A stretch of DNA of 64,000 nt from WTFV01 sp965200895. GTDB lineage: Bacteria > Acidobacteriota > Vicinamibacteria > Vicinamibacterales > UBA8438. Location: NCBI GenBank assembly GCA_965200895.1, contig CBDAVM010000001.1:1674001-1738000 (forward strand). Direction: 5' to 3'. The translations under genes and the position numbers were made by a program. The notes below the pieces were generated by a model. That model saw nothing but the letters and a program-made list of their open reading frames with translations. It did not search any database and was not told the DNA's origin. Positions 28,200 through 37,298 of this stretch are shown here, one piece after another. The number at the start of each line of letters is the position of its first letter. Positions within the stretch are counted from its first letter, which is position 1.

Positions 28200-29180
28200 C
28201 TACCGCCCCGCGGCGTCGTCGGCGCGGCCGCCGGCGAGGATGCCCTCCATGCCGAGGTTGCCCTCGTGGCAGGCGTACTCGTACATCACGTCCGGCGAGA
28301 GGCTGAACGGGTAGGCGACCGTCCACGAGCGCGTGTACATCTGCGGATCGTGGACCTGCACCTCGTACTCCAGCGTCCCGGGGCCGGTGCGGGTGAAGCG
28401 CTCGACGAGCATCATATCCTCGCCCGAGCCGTCGTGCGAGCTGAAGGCCGACCAGGGCTGCAGTGCGCTCACGCGGTGGTCCAGGTTGGTGGTGGTGACG
28501 ACGAGCGTGTCGCCTTCCCAGTGGCCGCGCGCATCGCCGTTCCACTGGCCGATGTTGTCCGCGAGCGGCGGGCGTCCGTCGAGGGGCACCACGCGCACCT
28601 CGTGCACCTGCTCGAGCAGCATGACGACATGGTCGGGCGTCTGGAAGACCTGCATGTTGTTGTTGTAGGAGCGCGGGAACATGGCGTTGGGCATGCCGCC
28701 GCGGGTCACGCAGCGCTCCCAGATGTGCCGGTCCTCCCACGTGTCGTCGCCGCGCGGCTGCCCGATGCGCGCCTTCTGGCCCTCCGGGGTCAGGGGCGGG
28801 AAGCGGCCGTTCGGCGGATCGACGAGCATCGACGTGCGGTTGGTCCGCGCGCCGCGCTCCATCCAGAAGTTGTTGTAGGCGCCCACGTTGCCCCCGGCCG
28901 CGGTGCGCTGGGCGGCGGCGAGCAGCAACTGCTGGTTGCGCTCGTCGGTCGCCTGGCGGATGGCGGCGACCTCCTCGTCGGACAGGGTCGCACGGCCCTC
29001 GTACTCGTTCGGGCGCTCCATCGGCGTGGCGCCGGACGAGCTCCAGATGCCCTGCAGGTCGGGGTGGCCCCACGCCGTGCGGTAGTCTTCCGCCGACTGG
29101 GCCGCGGCCGGCGCGGCCGCCAGCGCCGCCGCCAGCACGGCGATGGGAATCGCGAAGAAGCCGGACCGTCGAACACTCAT
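28200..29180 (-). CDS. Secreted protein of unknown function (HPDLQG type)
   Basis: The 326-residue protein starts with a signal peptide (SVRRSGFFAIPIAVLAAAL, cleavage near AAAQ-SAED), so it is exported. Short conserved-looking blocks are WGHPDLQGIWSSSG, RCVTRGGMPNAMFP, and WEGDTLVVTTTNL. Proteins with this layout are abundant in Acidobacteriota but I know of no established function. A strong Shine-Dalgarno (AAGGAGG, 7 nt upstream) fixes the start at 29180. It faces left, towards the repeat cluster, and is the first intact gene outside the island. Confidence 0.82.
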   Translation of the reverse strand: MSVRRSGFFAIPIAVLAAALAAAPAAAQSAEDYRTAWGHPDLQGIWSSSGATPMERPNEYEGRATLSDEEVAAIRQATDERNQQLLLAAAQRTAAGGNVGAYNNFWMERGARTNRTSMLVDPPNGRFPPLTPEGQKARIGQPRGDDTWEDRHIWERCVTRGGMPNAMFPRSYNNNMQVFQTPDHVVMLLEQVHEVRVVPLDGRPPLADNIGQWNGDARGHWEGDTLVVTTTNLDHRVSALQPWSAFSSHDGSGEDMMLVERFTRTGPGTLEYEVQVHDPQMYTRSWTVAYPFSLSPDVMYEYACHEGNLGMEGILAGGRADDAAGR

Positions 29181-29464
29181 CTGCAACCTCCTTGGGGACC
29201 GCGGGAACCGCGGCCCATACTGATTCCGCAGTTGTGATCGAGGGTAACGTGGCACAGCCGGTACCGGAGGTCAAGCCGGTCAAGCCGACTTCGTTCTCAA
29301 CCGCCTCACGCGCCGCCCTGCCCTTCCACATGCCGTTGTCGAAACGAACCAGGACGCCGCACACGGGTATTCGAGGGGAGGGACGCGCGTCCTGCAGGAG
29401 GTGTCGGGAGGGGCCGTGGCCGGGGGAACTCGTCGTGACTGTACCCTGGTATGTACAGACGGCC

Positions 29465-30853
29465 GTGGTTTCGCGTTATCGCCGGCAGAGCGTGGTCGCC
29501 GCACCGAGCACGGACGTGTTCGCGTGGCACGCGCGGCCGGGTGCTTTCGAACGCCTGACGCCGCCCTGGAGCTCCGTGCGCGTCGTCGCACGCTCGGGGC
29601 GGGCGCTCGAGTCCGGAGCGCGGGTGACGTTGCGCGTTCCGCTGGGCCCCTTCGGGATACGTTGGATCGCCGAACACGGTCCGTGCGTGCCGGGCCGGTC
29701 GTTCAGCGACCGGCAGGTGGCCGGGCCGTTCGCGGCGTGGGAACATCGACATGGTTTCGAACCGGGTCCAGCCGATCGGACGACGCTGGTCGACGATGTC
29801 CGGTACGCATTGCGCGGTGGTTGGCTTGCCGCCCCGGCGCGTCCGTACGCGCAGCGGGAGCTCGAACGTCTGTTCACGTACCGCCAGCGCGTGACGGCCG
29901 TCGATGTGGGCTGGCATCGTCGATATGGAGGAAAACCGATGAAGGTGGCCGTTACCGGAGCGACGGGATTGGTCGGGTCGGCCCTCGTGCCGTTCCTTCT
30001 GGGCGGCGGGCACGAGGTGGTGTCCCTGCGCCGCGTGTCGGCGAACCGGGGCGCCGACGGCGACGCTCCGAGCTGGGACCCGGAGACCGGCGCGCTCTCC
30101 GCGGGTGTGCTCGACGGTCTCGACGCCGTGGTGCACCTTGCCGGGGAGAACATCGCCGGCGGGCGCTGGACGGTTGCTCGCAAGGCAGGCATCCGTGACA
30201 GCCGGGTGGATGGAACACGGCGCCTCGCGCAAGCCCTGGCCGCTTCACCACGGCCGCCGCAGACGCTGATCGTCGCCTCGGCGATCGGGTTCTACGGGGA
30301 TCGGGGGGACGAGGAGCTCGATGAATCGTCGCCGCTGGGGGACGGCTTTCTGCCCGAGGTCTGTCAGGCCTGGGAGGCGGCGGCGGCTCCCGCGCGTGAA
30401 GCCGGCATCCGGGTCGTCCACCTGCGGATCGGGATCGTGCTCACCGCGGCCGGCGGCGCGCTCGGACAGATGCTGTTTCCGTTTCGGATGGGCGTCGGCG
30501 GCGTGATCGGTACGGGCCGGCAGTACATGAGCTGGGTGGCGCTCGACGACGTGCTGGGTGGCGTGCTGCACGCACTGCGCGCGGACGACCTTGCCGGCGC
30601 GATCAATATGGTCGCGCCGCAACCGGTCACGAACGCGCAGTTCACGAAGACGCTCGGCCGGGTGCTGCGTCGTCCGACCATCCTTCCGCTGCCCGCTTTC
30701 GGGGCGCGGCTGGCGTTCGGCGAGATGGCCGACGCCCTGCTGCTGGCAAGCACCCGGGTGAACCCGACCCGACTGCAAGAGGGCGGCTTCGAGTTCGGCT
30801 TTCCGGACCTGGAGGAAGCGCTGCGCCACGTGCTCGGCAGAACCGCCTCGTGA
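29465..30853 (+). CDS. SRPBCC-domain / TIGR01777-family SDR epimerase fusion
   Basis: About 462 residues in two domains. The N-terminal 155 residues are an SRPBCC (START-like) lipid-binding fold (FAWHARPGAFERLTPPW). The second starts near base 29940 with a Rossmann NAD(P) motif (MKVAVTGATGLVGSALV), followed by VVHLAGENIAGGRW and IVASAIGFYGD, typical of TIGR01777 (YfcH-like) SDR proteins. This fusion is seen in several phyla; its substrate is unknown. The start is uncertain: no ATG is in frame near the domain edge, so I take the GTG at 29465; a GTG at 29435 is also possible. Confidence 0.8.
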   Translation: MVSRYRRQSVVAAPSTDVFAWHARPGAFERLTPPWSSVRVVARSGRALESGARVTLRVPLGPFGIRWIAEHGPCVPGRSFSDRQVAGPFAAWEHRHGFEPGPADRTTLVDDVRYALRGGWLAAPARPYAQRELERLFTYRQRVTAVDVGWHRRYGGKPMKVAVTGATGLVGSALVPFLLGGGHEVVSLRRVSANRGADGDAPSWDPETGALSAGVLDGLDAVVHLAGENIAGGRWTVARKAGIRDSRVDGTRRLAQALAASPRPPQTLIVASAIGFYGDRGDEELDESSPLGDGFLPEVCQAWEAAAAPAREAGIRVVHLRIGIVLTAAGGALGQMLFPFRMGVGGVIGTGRQYMSWVALDDVLGGVLHALRADDLAGAINMVAPQPVTNAQFTKTLGRVLRRPTILPLPAFGARLAFGEMADALLLASTRVNPTRLQEGGFEFGFPDLEEALRHVLGRTAS

Positions 30854-30875
30854 ACGGGGTCGAGCATCCGTTTGC

Positions 30876-31598
30876 TCACCGGGACGGCGGACCCGACGGC
30901 AGAGTCTCCTCCAGCCGGAACTCGCGTGCAGCGAGCGGTGCGTTCAGGAAGTCGATGAGCGGCGCCAGGTGGGCGAAGAGCCGGAGGAGCGACGGATAGA
31001 AGCGAGAGCCGGTCGCGAATTCCGGAGGACGTTCGCAGCCGGCCAGGAACTGTTTCAGCCGGAGCAGATCGCCAGCCGGATGATCGGGCGGGAACCCGCG
31101 GGGCACGCGCTTGAGCCGTTCGCCGGACAACTCGCGGAAGTGGCGGCGGAAAGCCGGCGCGCCGGTCAGGGCCTGCAACCGCTCGCGGTTGGCCGCGATG
31201 TGCTCCCGGAGACGGTGAAGCTGCCGCGGCTGCGGCCGGTACAGCCCGCCGCCGATGAACACGTGGTCGGCCGCAACGTGGACGTAGAGGCCCGCGCCTT
31301 CGTGCTTCGGCAGCGCCCGATGGGGAAAGATCGCCGCCACGTGCGTCTTGAACGGCGCCTTGTTCGCCGAGAAGCGGGTGTCCCGGTAGATGCGGTACAT
31401 CGACGTCTTCGGACTGGCGACGAGATCGGGTGCGACTGCCGGCAGGTCGGCCGCAAGCTGCTCGACAAGCGCAATCATCGGTCGCCTGACGTGGGATTCG
31501 TATTCGTCCCGGTGCTCCCGGAACCACTCGCGGTCGTTGTGACGCGCGAGTTGCTGCAGGAAGGTCAGGGTCTGCGGCGTGAAGCGCGGGGAGGACAT
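30876..31598 (-). CDS. DUF2461 family protein
   Basis: The 240-residue protein matches the DUF2461 family by FTPQTLTFLQQLARHNDREW, KTSMYRIYRDTRFS, NKAPFKTHVAAIF and GLYVHVAADHVFIGGGLY. No function is established for the family. It ends 23 bp from the convergent SDR gene. The start is 22 bp from the end of the DUF309 gene, so the two are probably one operon on the minus strand. Confidence 0.88.
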   Translation of the reverse strand: MSSPRFTPQTLTFLQQLARHNDREWFREHRDEYESHVRRPMIALVEQLAADLPAVAPDLVASPKTSMYRIYRDTRFSANKAPFKTHVAAIFPHRALPKHEGAGLYVHVAADHVFIGGGLYRPQPRQLHRLREHIAANRERLQALTGAPAFRRHFRELSGERLKRVPRGFPPDHPAGDLLRLKQFLAGCERPPEFATGSRFYPSLLRLFAHLAPLIDFLNAPLAAREFRLEETLPSGPPSR

Positions 31599-31620
31599 CG
31601 ACGTACTTCCCTGCCGCAGG

Positions 31621-32007
31621 TCAGCCGGTGAAGCGGACCTGCGGCGCCAGCGACCAGTCGAAGCGTTCGAGACCCGCCGGGCCGAGCTGTTCCACCTCGG
31701 CGCGAATGCGCGCCGCCTGAGCCAGCAGGTCCGCCACGTCGACGGTCTGGCATGCGGGAGCGAAGGGCTGAAGGTACGCCGGGCCGCGGGTCAGCATGTA
31801 GACTGCGCCGTGGTGATTCCGGCGCTCGATGTGGTACATCGCGACGCCGATCTGCAGGATGCCCTGGTAGAGGCGGCGCACCTCCCGCGTCTCCTCGCGC
31901 CAGAGGTCCTCCAGCGTCTCGTGCTGTTCGAAGAACCGGCCTCGATTGAGCTGCTCGATGCCGGTCAGCAGAAGCGCGGGCGGCGACTCTTCGCACCAGC
32001 CGGACAT
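31621..32007 (-). CDS. DUF309 family protein
   Basis: The 128-residue helical protein has the DUF309 signature FFEQHETLEDLWREE, with RRLYQGILQIGVAMYHIERRN. The family is of unknown function. A TATAAT box ends 8 nt upstream of the ATG with no Shine-Dalgarno, so the message may be leaderless. It is divergent from the SET-domain gene, only 15 bp away, so the two share a very compact promoter region. Confidence 0.88.
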   Translation of the reverse strand: MSGWCEESPPALLLTGIEQLNRGRFFEQHETLEDLWREETREVRRLYQGILQIGVAMYHIERRNHHGAVYMLTRGPAYLQPFAPACQTVDVADLLAQAARIRAEVEQLGPAGLERFDWSLAPQVRFTG

Positions 32008-32015
32008 CGGCCGGC

Positions 32016-32021
32016 ATTATA
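32016..32021 (-). promoter_or_regulatory. Consensus -10 TATAAT, 8 nt before DUF309 start
   Basis: The minus strand reads TATAAT exactly, ending 8 nt before the ATG at 32007. With transcription 6-8 nt downstream of the -10, the first transcribed base would be at or next to the start codon. Confidence 0.55.
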
Positions 32022-32022
32022 G

Positions 32023-32556
32023 ATGGCGGAGACAACGGGGGCCTCGGCGGTGCGCAAACGTGCCCGCCGTCCGGCGGTGGACCGGTCGGCGGTGGAGACG
32101 CACGCTGTTGTTGACCGGCCGCGGGACCACTCCGACCCGTACGCCACCGGATTGTACTTCCCGAAGCTCCGGCGCAAGCGTTCGAAGCTGCACGGCTGGG
32201 GCGTGTTCGCGCTGGAGAACATCAACAAGAACAAGAGGATCATCCACTACTCGGGCGAGAAGATCCGGGTGCGGGACAGCCTCGTGCGTGAGGATCGCTA
32301 CCTCACGCGGGGTGAAATCTGGTGTTTCCGGATCAACCATCTCTTCGTGCGGGACGGCCGCGTCGGCGGGAATCTCGCGCGGTTCATCAACCACGCCTGC
32401 AAGCCGAACTGCTACGCTTCCGTGATCGGCGATACGATCTGGATCATCGCTGCGCGCAATATCGAGGCGGGCGAGGAGCTGACCTTCCACTACAACACCG
32501 AAGGGGACGGCGAGATCCCGTGCCGCTGCCGGCCGGGCTGTCCGTATCGACTGTGA
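32023..32556 (+). CDS. Bacterial SET-domain protein (putative lysine methyltransferase)
   Basis: The 177-residue protein is a minimal SET domain with a basic N-terminus (RKRARRPAVDRS). It has the SET motifs GWGVFALENI (SAM site), the pseudoknot motif RFINHACKPNC, and the catalytic-loop region AGEELTFHYN, then a small cysteine-rich post-SET-like end (CRCRPGCPYRL). Bacterial SET proteins methylate lysines; the target here is unknown. The stop codon overlaps the start of the esterase gene by 3 bp. Confidence 0.87.
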   Translation: MAETTGASAVRKRARRPAVDRSAVETHAVVDRPRDHSDPYATGLYFPKLRRKRSKLHGWGVFALENINKNKRIIHYSGEKIRVRDSLVREDRYLTRGEIWCFRINHLFVRDGRVGGNLARFINHACKPNCYASVIGDTIWIIAARNIEAGEELTFHYNTEGDGEIPCRCRPGCPYRL

Positions 32557-33215
32557 CGCCGCAGGTCGTCTATCTTCACGGGTTCGCATCCTCGCCGGCG
32601 TCGTCCAAGGCGGCCTTCCTGGGTCGGCGTCTTGCCGCGCACGGGGTGCCGTTCCACTGTCCCGATCTCAATCAGCCGGACTTTTCGACCCTGACGGCGT
32701 CCCGCATGATCGAACGGGCCGCGGGGTTGATCGCGACGCTGCCGGCGGGGCCGGTCGTGCTGTTCGGTTCGAGCCTCGGCGCCTTCGTGGCGCTGCAGGT
32801 GGCCGAGCAGGAGGCGGCGCCGGCGACGCAGCCGGTCACGCATCTCGTGCTGCTGGCCCCGGCGCTCGACTTCGGCCGGCGACCGGTCGGTGATCTGGGT
32901 GAAGCCGGCATGGTTCGCTGGCGCGAGACCGGCTGGTGGGAGATGACGCACTACGCATCCGGCCAGCCGACGCGTGTGCACTACGAGCTGTTCCGCGACG
33001 CGCAGCGCTACGACGCGTTCGCGGCGCGCCGCCCGGTTCCCACGCTCGTGCTGCAGGGGCGGCGCGACGATGTGGTCGATCCGGCCATGGTCTCCCGCTA
33101 CGCGGCGGCCCGGCCGCACGTCACCCTGGTCATGCTCGACGACGATCACCAGCTCGGCGCCAGCTTCGAGCGAGTATGGTCCGAAGCGGCACGCTTTCTG
33201 GGGTTGCCGCACTAG
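32553..33215 (+). CDS. Alpha/beta-hydrolase (YqiA-like esterase)
   Basis: The 220-residue enzyme has VVYLHGFASSPASSKAAF at the N-terminus, the nucleophile serine in LFGSSLGAFVAL, an acid in GRRDDVVDP and the histidine in LDDDHQLG. This is a complete catalytic triad in the order of short YqiA/UPF0227-type esterases. The likely start is the GTG at 32553, which overlaps the SET gene stop (GTGA), implying coupled translation. Substrate unknown. Confidence 0.85.
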   Translation: MTPQVVYLHGFASSPASSKAAFLGRRLAAHGVPFHCPDLNQPDFSTLTASRMIERAAGLIATLPAGPVVLFGSSLGAFVALQVAEQEAAPATQPVTHLVLLAPALDFGRRPVGDLGEAGMVRWRETGWWEMTHYASGQPTRVHYELFRDAQRYDAFAARRPVPTLVLQGRRDDVVDPAMVSRYAAARPHVTLVMLDDDHQLGASFERVWSEAARFLGLPH

Positions 33216-33261
33216 CGGGAGCCCGGTCGGGACGATCCGGCCGCCAGCGGCGTGCGGCTGA

Positions 33262-33267
33262 TACTCT
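33262..33267 (+). promoter_or_regulatory. -10-like TACTCT, 7 nt before GT2 start
   Basis: TACTCT ends 7 nt before the ATG at 33275 and no Shine-Dalgarno is present, consistent with a leaderless start for the glycosyltransferase operon. Confidence 0.35.
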
Positions 33268-33274
33268 GTCGCCA

Positions 33275-34036
33275 ATGCATCCGGACGGCCCCCGGCCGCT
33301 CGTCTCTGTCGTCGTACCTGTCCTCCACGACACGTTGGCGCTTGCCGGACTGCTCGACGCGCTGCACGTCGAACGGTTCGACGTCCGCATCGAGGTCATC
33401 GTGGTCAATGGAGACGTTGCCGACCGCTCCCTCGATCCCCTGCGCGAGCGGCTGACCACGGTGCGCTGGATCGACAGCGAGCCGGGTCGGGGGCGCCAGA
33501 TGCATGCCGGCGCGACCGCTTCGTCCGGCCGGTGGCTCCTGTTCCTGCACGCCGATGCGCGTCTCGGCGACGGCTGGCTGGCGGCGCTCGCCGACGCCGA
33601 CCGGAGGCCGGACGTCGTCGGGGGCGCCTTCCGTCTGGTGCTTGCCTCACGACATTGGGCGGCCCGTTTCATCGAATGCGGCGTCTCGATCCGGACGCGG
33701 TGGCTGAGGCTGCCGTACGGCGACCAGGCAATCTTCGTCCGCCGGGAGCGGTACGACGTCCTGGGAGGTTTCCGCCCGTTGGGGTTGATGGAGGATGTCG
33801 ACTTCATCGGACGGCTCCGCCGCGAGGGACGACTCCGGTTTCCGCCGGTGACGGTGCGGGTATCGGCGCGCCGCTGGGAGCGCGACGGATGGCTGCGGCG
33901 GACGGCGCTGAACCTTACGCTGCTGGGACTCTACGCCGTCGGAGTTGCGCCCGACCGGCTGGCGTGCTGGTACTACGGGCCGGGTCCCGCCACGCCGCCT
34001 CGACGCACCTCGTCAATCGGCGTGCCCGAGGGGTGA
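33275..34036 (+). CDS. Glycosyltransferase family 2 (TIGR04283 type)
   Basis: The 253-residue GT-A enzyme has VSVVVPVLHDTLALAGLL, the nucleotide loop IEVIVVNGD, SEPGRGRQMHAGA and the metal-binding acidic motif LFLHADARLG, then YGDQAIFVRR and LMEDVDFIGRLRR. This set is typical of the TIGR04283 family of short GT2 enzymes, whose acceptor is usually unknown. The stop shares a base with the ATG of the GT-C-like gene, so the two are coupled and probably act in the same glycan or lipid-glycan route. Confidence 0.87.
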   Translation: MHPDGPRPLVSVVVPVLHDTLALAGLLDALHVERFDVRIEVIVVNGDVADRSLDPLRERLTTVRWIDSEPGRGRQMHAGATASSGRWLLFLHADARLGDGWLAALADADRRPDVVGGAFRLVLASRHWAARFIECGVSIRTRWLRLPYGDQAIFVRRERYDVLGGFRPLGLMEDVDFIGRLRREGRLRFPPVTVRVSARRWERDGWLRRTALNLTLLGLYAVGVAPDRLACWYYGPGPATPPRRTSSIGVPEG

Positions 34037-35526
34037 TGGGCTGGAAGGCCGTCGTCGTCGGCCCGGCGCTGCTCGCGGCCCTGGTCGCGGCGACGGTGGA
34101 ATCACGCTGGCAGGCCGAAGCGTTCGTCGTGCTCCTCATCGTGGCGGCAAGGGCCGTGCTGGTGTTGCTCCACGTGGACTCCTCGCCCGAGGAGACGATG
34201 GCGAGGCGGATTCTCGCCTGCGGCGTCGTCCTGCTGATCGCCGTGGCGGCGGCGGCGGCGCTGGACGCGCGCGGGCAGGCCGAGGCGTTCGTCGTGCTGC
34301 TGGGCGTGGCGTCGCTCGCCTATGTCGCGGCGCTGCGGCTCGTCGGCCGGCTCGCCGCCCGGCAAACCCCGCCGCGGACCCACGTGCGCCTGTTCGCAGG
34401 CTGTCTGCTCCTCGGTCTGGTCTGGCGCCTGGTTCTGCTCGGTGCGACGCCCCTGGTGTCGGACGACGCGTACCGCTACCTCTGGGACGGGCGGGTACAG
34501 CAACACGGGCTCAATCCCCTCCGGACCGTACCCGCGGATCCGCGCCTGTCGCACCTGCACACGAATCCGACGCGCCGGATCGATCCGACCAGCGCCGTGC
34601 TTCCCTCCATCTATCCCCCGCTGGCCCAGCGCTTCTTCTTCCTCGTGACGTCGGTGCACGAGTCGGCGCTGGCGCTGGCGATCGCGGCGCTGGTCTGCGA
34701 CCTGTTGATTATCGGCCTGATCTGGCGCTGGCTCACCGTCACCGGACGCAGTCCGTGGTGGGTGCTCGCCTACGCCTGGCACCCGCTGGTCGCCCTGGAG
34801 GGGGCCGGAGGCGCGCATGTCGACATCTTCGGGACGCTGCTCCTGGTCGGAGCGGCCTATGCCCTTTCTCGTCGCCGCACACTTCTCGCGTCGGTGGGCG
34901 TCGCGGGTGCGTTCGTCGTCAAGTTCCTGCCGGTGGTGCTCCTGCCACTGCTGTGGAAGCGGATCCGCCTGGCCGACGGGGCGGTCGGCGCAGTGCTGAT
35001 CGTGCTGCTGTATCTGCCGTTCCTCGACGGCGGGCAGTTTCCGGTCGGATCCCTGGGCACCTATCTGGCGCAGTGGCGGTTCAACGGTCCGCTGTTCCGC
35101 TGGCTCGCGCCATGGATCGGTACGGCGGCGGTCGTCGGGCTCGCGGTGGTCGCGGGGTTGGCGGCCGCGATCCATGCGCGCCGGACCCGCAACCCGGACG
35201 ATCCGGGAGCCTGGGTCTGGCCGCTCGCGGCAACGATCTGCCTGCTGCCGGCCATCTATCCGTGGTACCTCGTCTGGTTGATTCCGTTCCTCGCTCCACG
35301 CACCGCCTGGCCGGTCGTGGTCTGGACACTGGCCTCCATGCTGACCTACACGGTCTGGACCCCGCACCTGGCCGGCGACGGGTGGGTGCTGCCAGCCTGG
35401 GTGGAGCCGGTCGAGTACGGGCTGGTCGGCGCGGTTGCCGGCGGGACGTGGTGGACCGGCCGGCGGCGGTTGCGGTCGGCCGTGGCTGCTCCTGTTGACA
35501 AGGGATTGGCCGCGGGGAGAGGATGA
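34036..35526 (+). CDS. Multi-pass membrane glycosyltransferase, GT-C/DUF2029-like
   Basis: The 496-residue protein has about twelve hydrophobic segments and, in the first large loop, an SDDAYRYLWDGRVQQHG motif. That acidic pair and the arginine-rich loop are typical of GT-C polyprenyl-phosphate-dependent glycosyl- or mannosyltransferases. Other short blocks are SIYPPLAQRFFFL and LAYAWHPLVALEGAGGAH. It starts with ATG overlapping the upstream GT2 stop (TGATG). The sugar donor and acceptor cannot be read from the sequence. Confidence 0.78.
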   Translation: MGWKAVVVGPALLAALVAATVESRWQAEAFVVLLIVAARAVLVLLHVDSSPEETMARRILACGVVLLIAVAAAAALDARGQAEAFVVLLGVASLAYVAALRLVGRLAARQTPPRTHVRLFAGCLLLGLVWRLVLLGATPLVSDDAYRYLWDGRVQQHGLNPLRTVPADPRLSHLHTNPTRRIDPTSAVLPSIYPPLAQRFFFLVTSVHESALALAIAALVCDLLIIGLIWRWLTVTGRSPWWVLAYAWHPLVALEGAGGAHVDIFGTLLLVGAAYALSRRRTLLASVGVAGAFVVKFLPVVLLPLLWKRIRLADGAVGAVLIVLLYLPFLDGGQFPVGSLGTYLAQWRFNGPLFRWLAPWIGTAAVVGLAVVAGLAAAIHARRTRNPDDPGAWVWPLAATICLLPAIYPWYLVWLIPFLAPRTAWPVVVWTLASMLTYTVWTPHLAGDGWVLPAWVEPVEYGLVGAVAGGTWWTGRRRLRSAVAAPVDKGLAAGRG

Positions 35527-35580
35527 AAGGGATACGGAGGACTCGACGCGCACGCGGCACGCGAGCCAGAGGTAGAACCG

Positions 35581-36543
35581 ATGCTGATAAAACAGGCGCC
35601 CGACATCCGCTCGTCCGAGATCACGCCCGAGCCGCTTTATCACAACCGGCGGCAGTTCATCCAGGCCGCTTCCGGCGCCGCGCTCGGAGCCGCCGGCGCA
35701 ACGGTGCTCGGCCAGATGGACGGCGGTCTGCTGGCGGCGCCGCAGGACGATCTCGGTGCGCTGCGGCCCAGCCAGTTCAGCACCGACGAACGGCAGAACT
35801 CCTACGAGGAGATCACCAGCTACAACAATTTCTACGAGTTCGGTCTCGACAAGGAGGATCCGAAGCGGTACGCCGACGAACTCACCGTCGATCCGTGGTC
35901 CGTGCGCGTCGAGGGCCACATGAACCGTCCGGCGGCCGACTACGCGCTGGAGGACATCCTGAGCCCGCACACGCTGGAGGAGCGCATCTACCGGCTGCGC
36001 TGCGTCGAGGCGTGGTCGATGGTGGTGCCCTGGGTCGGCTTCCCCCTCCGCGACCTCATCCGGCGCTTCGAGCCGACGTCGCGCGCGAAGTACGTCCGCT
36101 TCGAGACGCTCTACCGCCCGTCGGAGTTCCGCGGCCAGCGCGCCCGCAACCTGCAATATCCGTACGTGGAGGGGCTGCGGATGGACGAGGCCATGAACCC
36201 GCTGACGATTCTCGCGGTCGGCATTTACGGCAGGACGCTGCTGAACCAGAACGGGGCGCCGATTCGGCTGGTCGTGCCCTGGAAGTACGGTTTCAAGAGC
36301 ATCAAGTCGATCGTCAGGATCCAGTTCGTCGAGGACCAGCCGCGGAACACCTGGAACGTGGCGATCCCGCACGAGTACGGGTTCTACGCGAACGTGAATC
36401 CGGAGGTCGATCACCCGCGCTGGTCGCAGGCGATGGAGCGTCGGATCGGCAATTTCTTCCGGCAGCGGACGCAGATGTTCAACGGGTACGGCTATCAGGT
36501 CGCCCGCATGTACGAAGGGATGGACCTGGCGAGGAACTACTGA
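35581..36543 (+). CDS. msrP: Protein-methionine-sulfoxide reductase catalytic subunit MsrP
   Basis: The 320-residue molybdoenzyme has a twin-arginine signal (HNRRQFIQAASGAALG), so it is exported folded to the periplasm. It has the sulfite-oxidase fold with the molybdenum-ligating cysteine at about residue 141 in RLRCVEAWSMVVPWVGFPL. It repairs oxidised methionines in envelope proteins, with electrons passed from the quinone pool through MsrQ, encoded 67 bp downstream. A Shine-Dalgarno-like AGAGG precedes the ATG. Confidence 0.95.
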   Translation: MLIKQAPDIRSSEITPEPLYHNRRQFIQAASGAALGAAGATVLGQMDGGLLAAPQDDLGALRPSQFSTDERQNSYEEITSYNNFYEFGLDKEDPKRYADELTVDPWSVRVEGHMNRPAADYALEDILSPHTLEERIYRLRCVEAWSMVVPWVGFPLRDLIRRFEPTSRAKYVRFETLYRPSEFRGQRARNLQYPYVEGLRMDEAMNPLTILAVGIYGRTLLNQNGAPIRLVVPWKYGFKSIKSIVRIQFVEDQPRNTWNVAIPHEYGFYANVNPEVDHPRWSQAMERRIGNFFRQRTQMFNGYGYQVARMYEGMDLARNY

Positions 36544-36610
36544 GTCGGCGGCGGCATCCCGGGTCCCCGGCCCCGGGGCGACCCGGGGACCCGCGTCCGG
36601 TGCGCAACGC

Positions 36611-37252
36611 ATGGCGACAGCTTCCCGGATTCCTCGCGTCAAGCCGTTCGTCTTCTTCGCCTGCCTGATCCCGGCGGTCCTGCTCGGCTGGGACGCATTC
36701 ACCGGCGGCCTCGGCGTCAACCCGATCGAAGACATCACGCACCGCACCGGAGACTGGGCGCTGCGGTTCCTGCTGGTGACGCTCGCGGTCACCCCGCTGC
36801 GCCGGCTGGCCGGCTGGCACGGGCTGATCCGGTTCCGGCGGATGTTCGGCCTCTTCGCATTCTTCTATGCCGTGCTGCACTTCTCGACCTACCTCGTATT
36901 CGATCACTTCTTCGACCTGCTGCTGATCATCGACGATGTCGCCGAACGGAAGTACGTGACCGCCGGCTTCATCGGGTTCGTGCTGATGATTCCCCTGGCG
37001 GTGACCTCGACACGGGGCTGGATTCGCCGGCTGGGGAAGCGGTGGACGGCGCTGCACCGCCTGGTCTACGCCAGCGCCGTCGCCGGCGTGGTGCACTTCC
37101 TCTGGCTGGTCAAGATCGACATCGGGGAGCCATTGATCTACGCGGTGATCCTCGCCGTCCTGTTCGCCGTACGGATGGCGTTCCGGTACCGCCGCCCTGG
37201 GGAGGCGATGCGGGCCGGAACCGCCGGTCCCGCAAGGTCCGCGACGCGGTGA
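36611..37252 (+). CDS. msrQ: Heme-binding membrane subunit MsrQ
   Basis: The 213-residue protein is a ferric-reductase-like membrane protein with about six helices and haem-ligand histidines in GWHGLIRFRR, FYAVLHFSTYL, LHRLVYASAVAGVVHFLWL. This is the MsrQ/YedZ pattern. It takes electrons from the quinone pool (menaquinone here, from mqnD/mqnE) and passes them to MsrP. It is in the same direction and 67 bp from msrP, so probably the same operon. Confidence 0.93.
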   Translation: MATASRIPRVKPFVFFACLIPAVLLGWDAFTGGLGVNPIEDITHRTGDWALRFLLVTLAVTPLRRLAGWHGLIRFRRMFGLFAFFYAVLHFSTYLVFDHFFDLLLIIDDVAERKYVTAGFIGFVLMIPLAVTSTRGWIRRLGKRWTALHRLVYASAVAGVVHFLWLVKIDIGEPLIYAVILAVLFAVRMAFRYRRPGEAMRAGTAGPARSATR

Positions 37253-37298
37253 GCCCCCGCCGTCGACGCGCCGCCATCGGGACACGGCGCGCTCGCGG

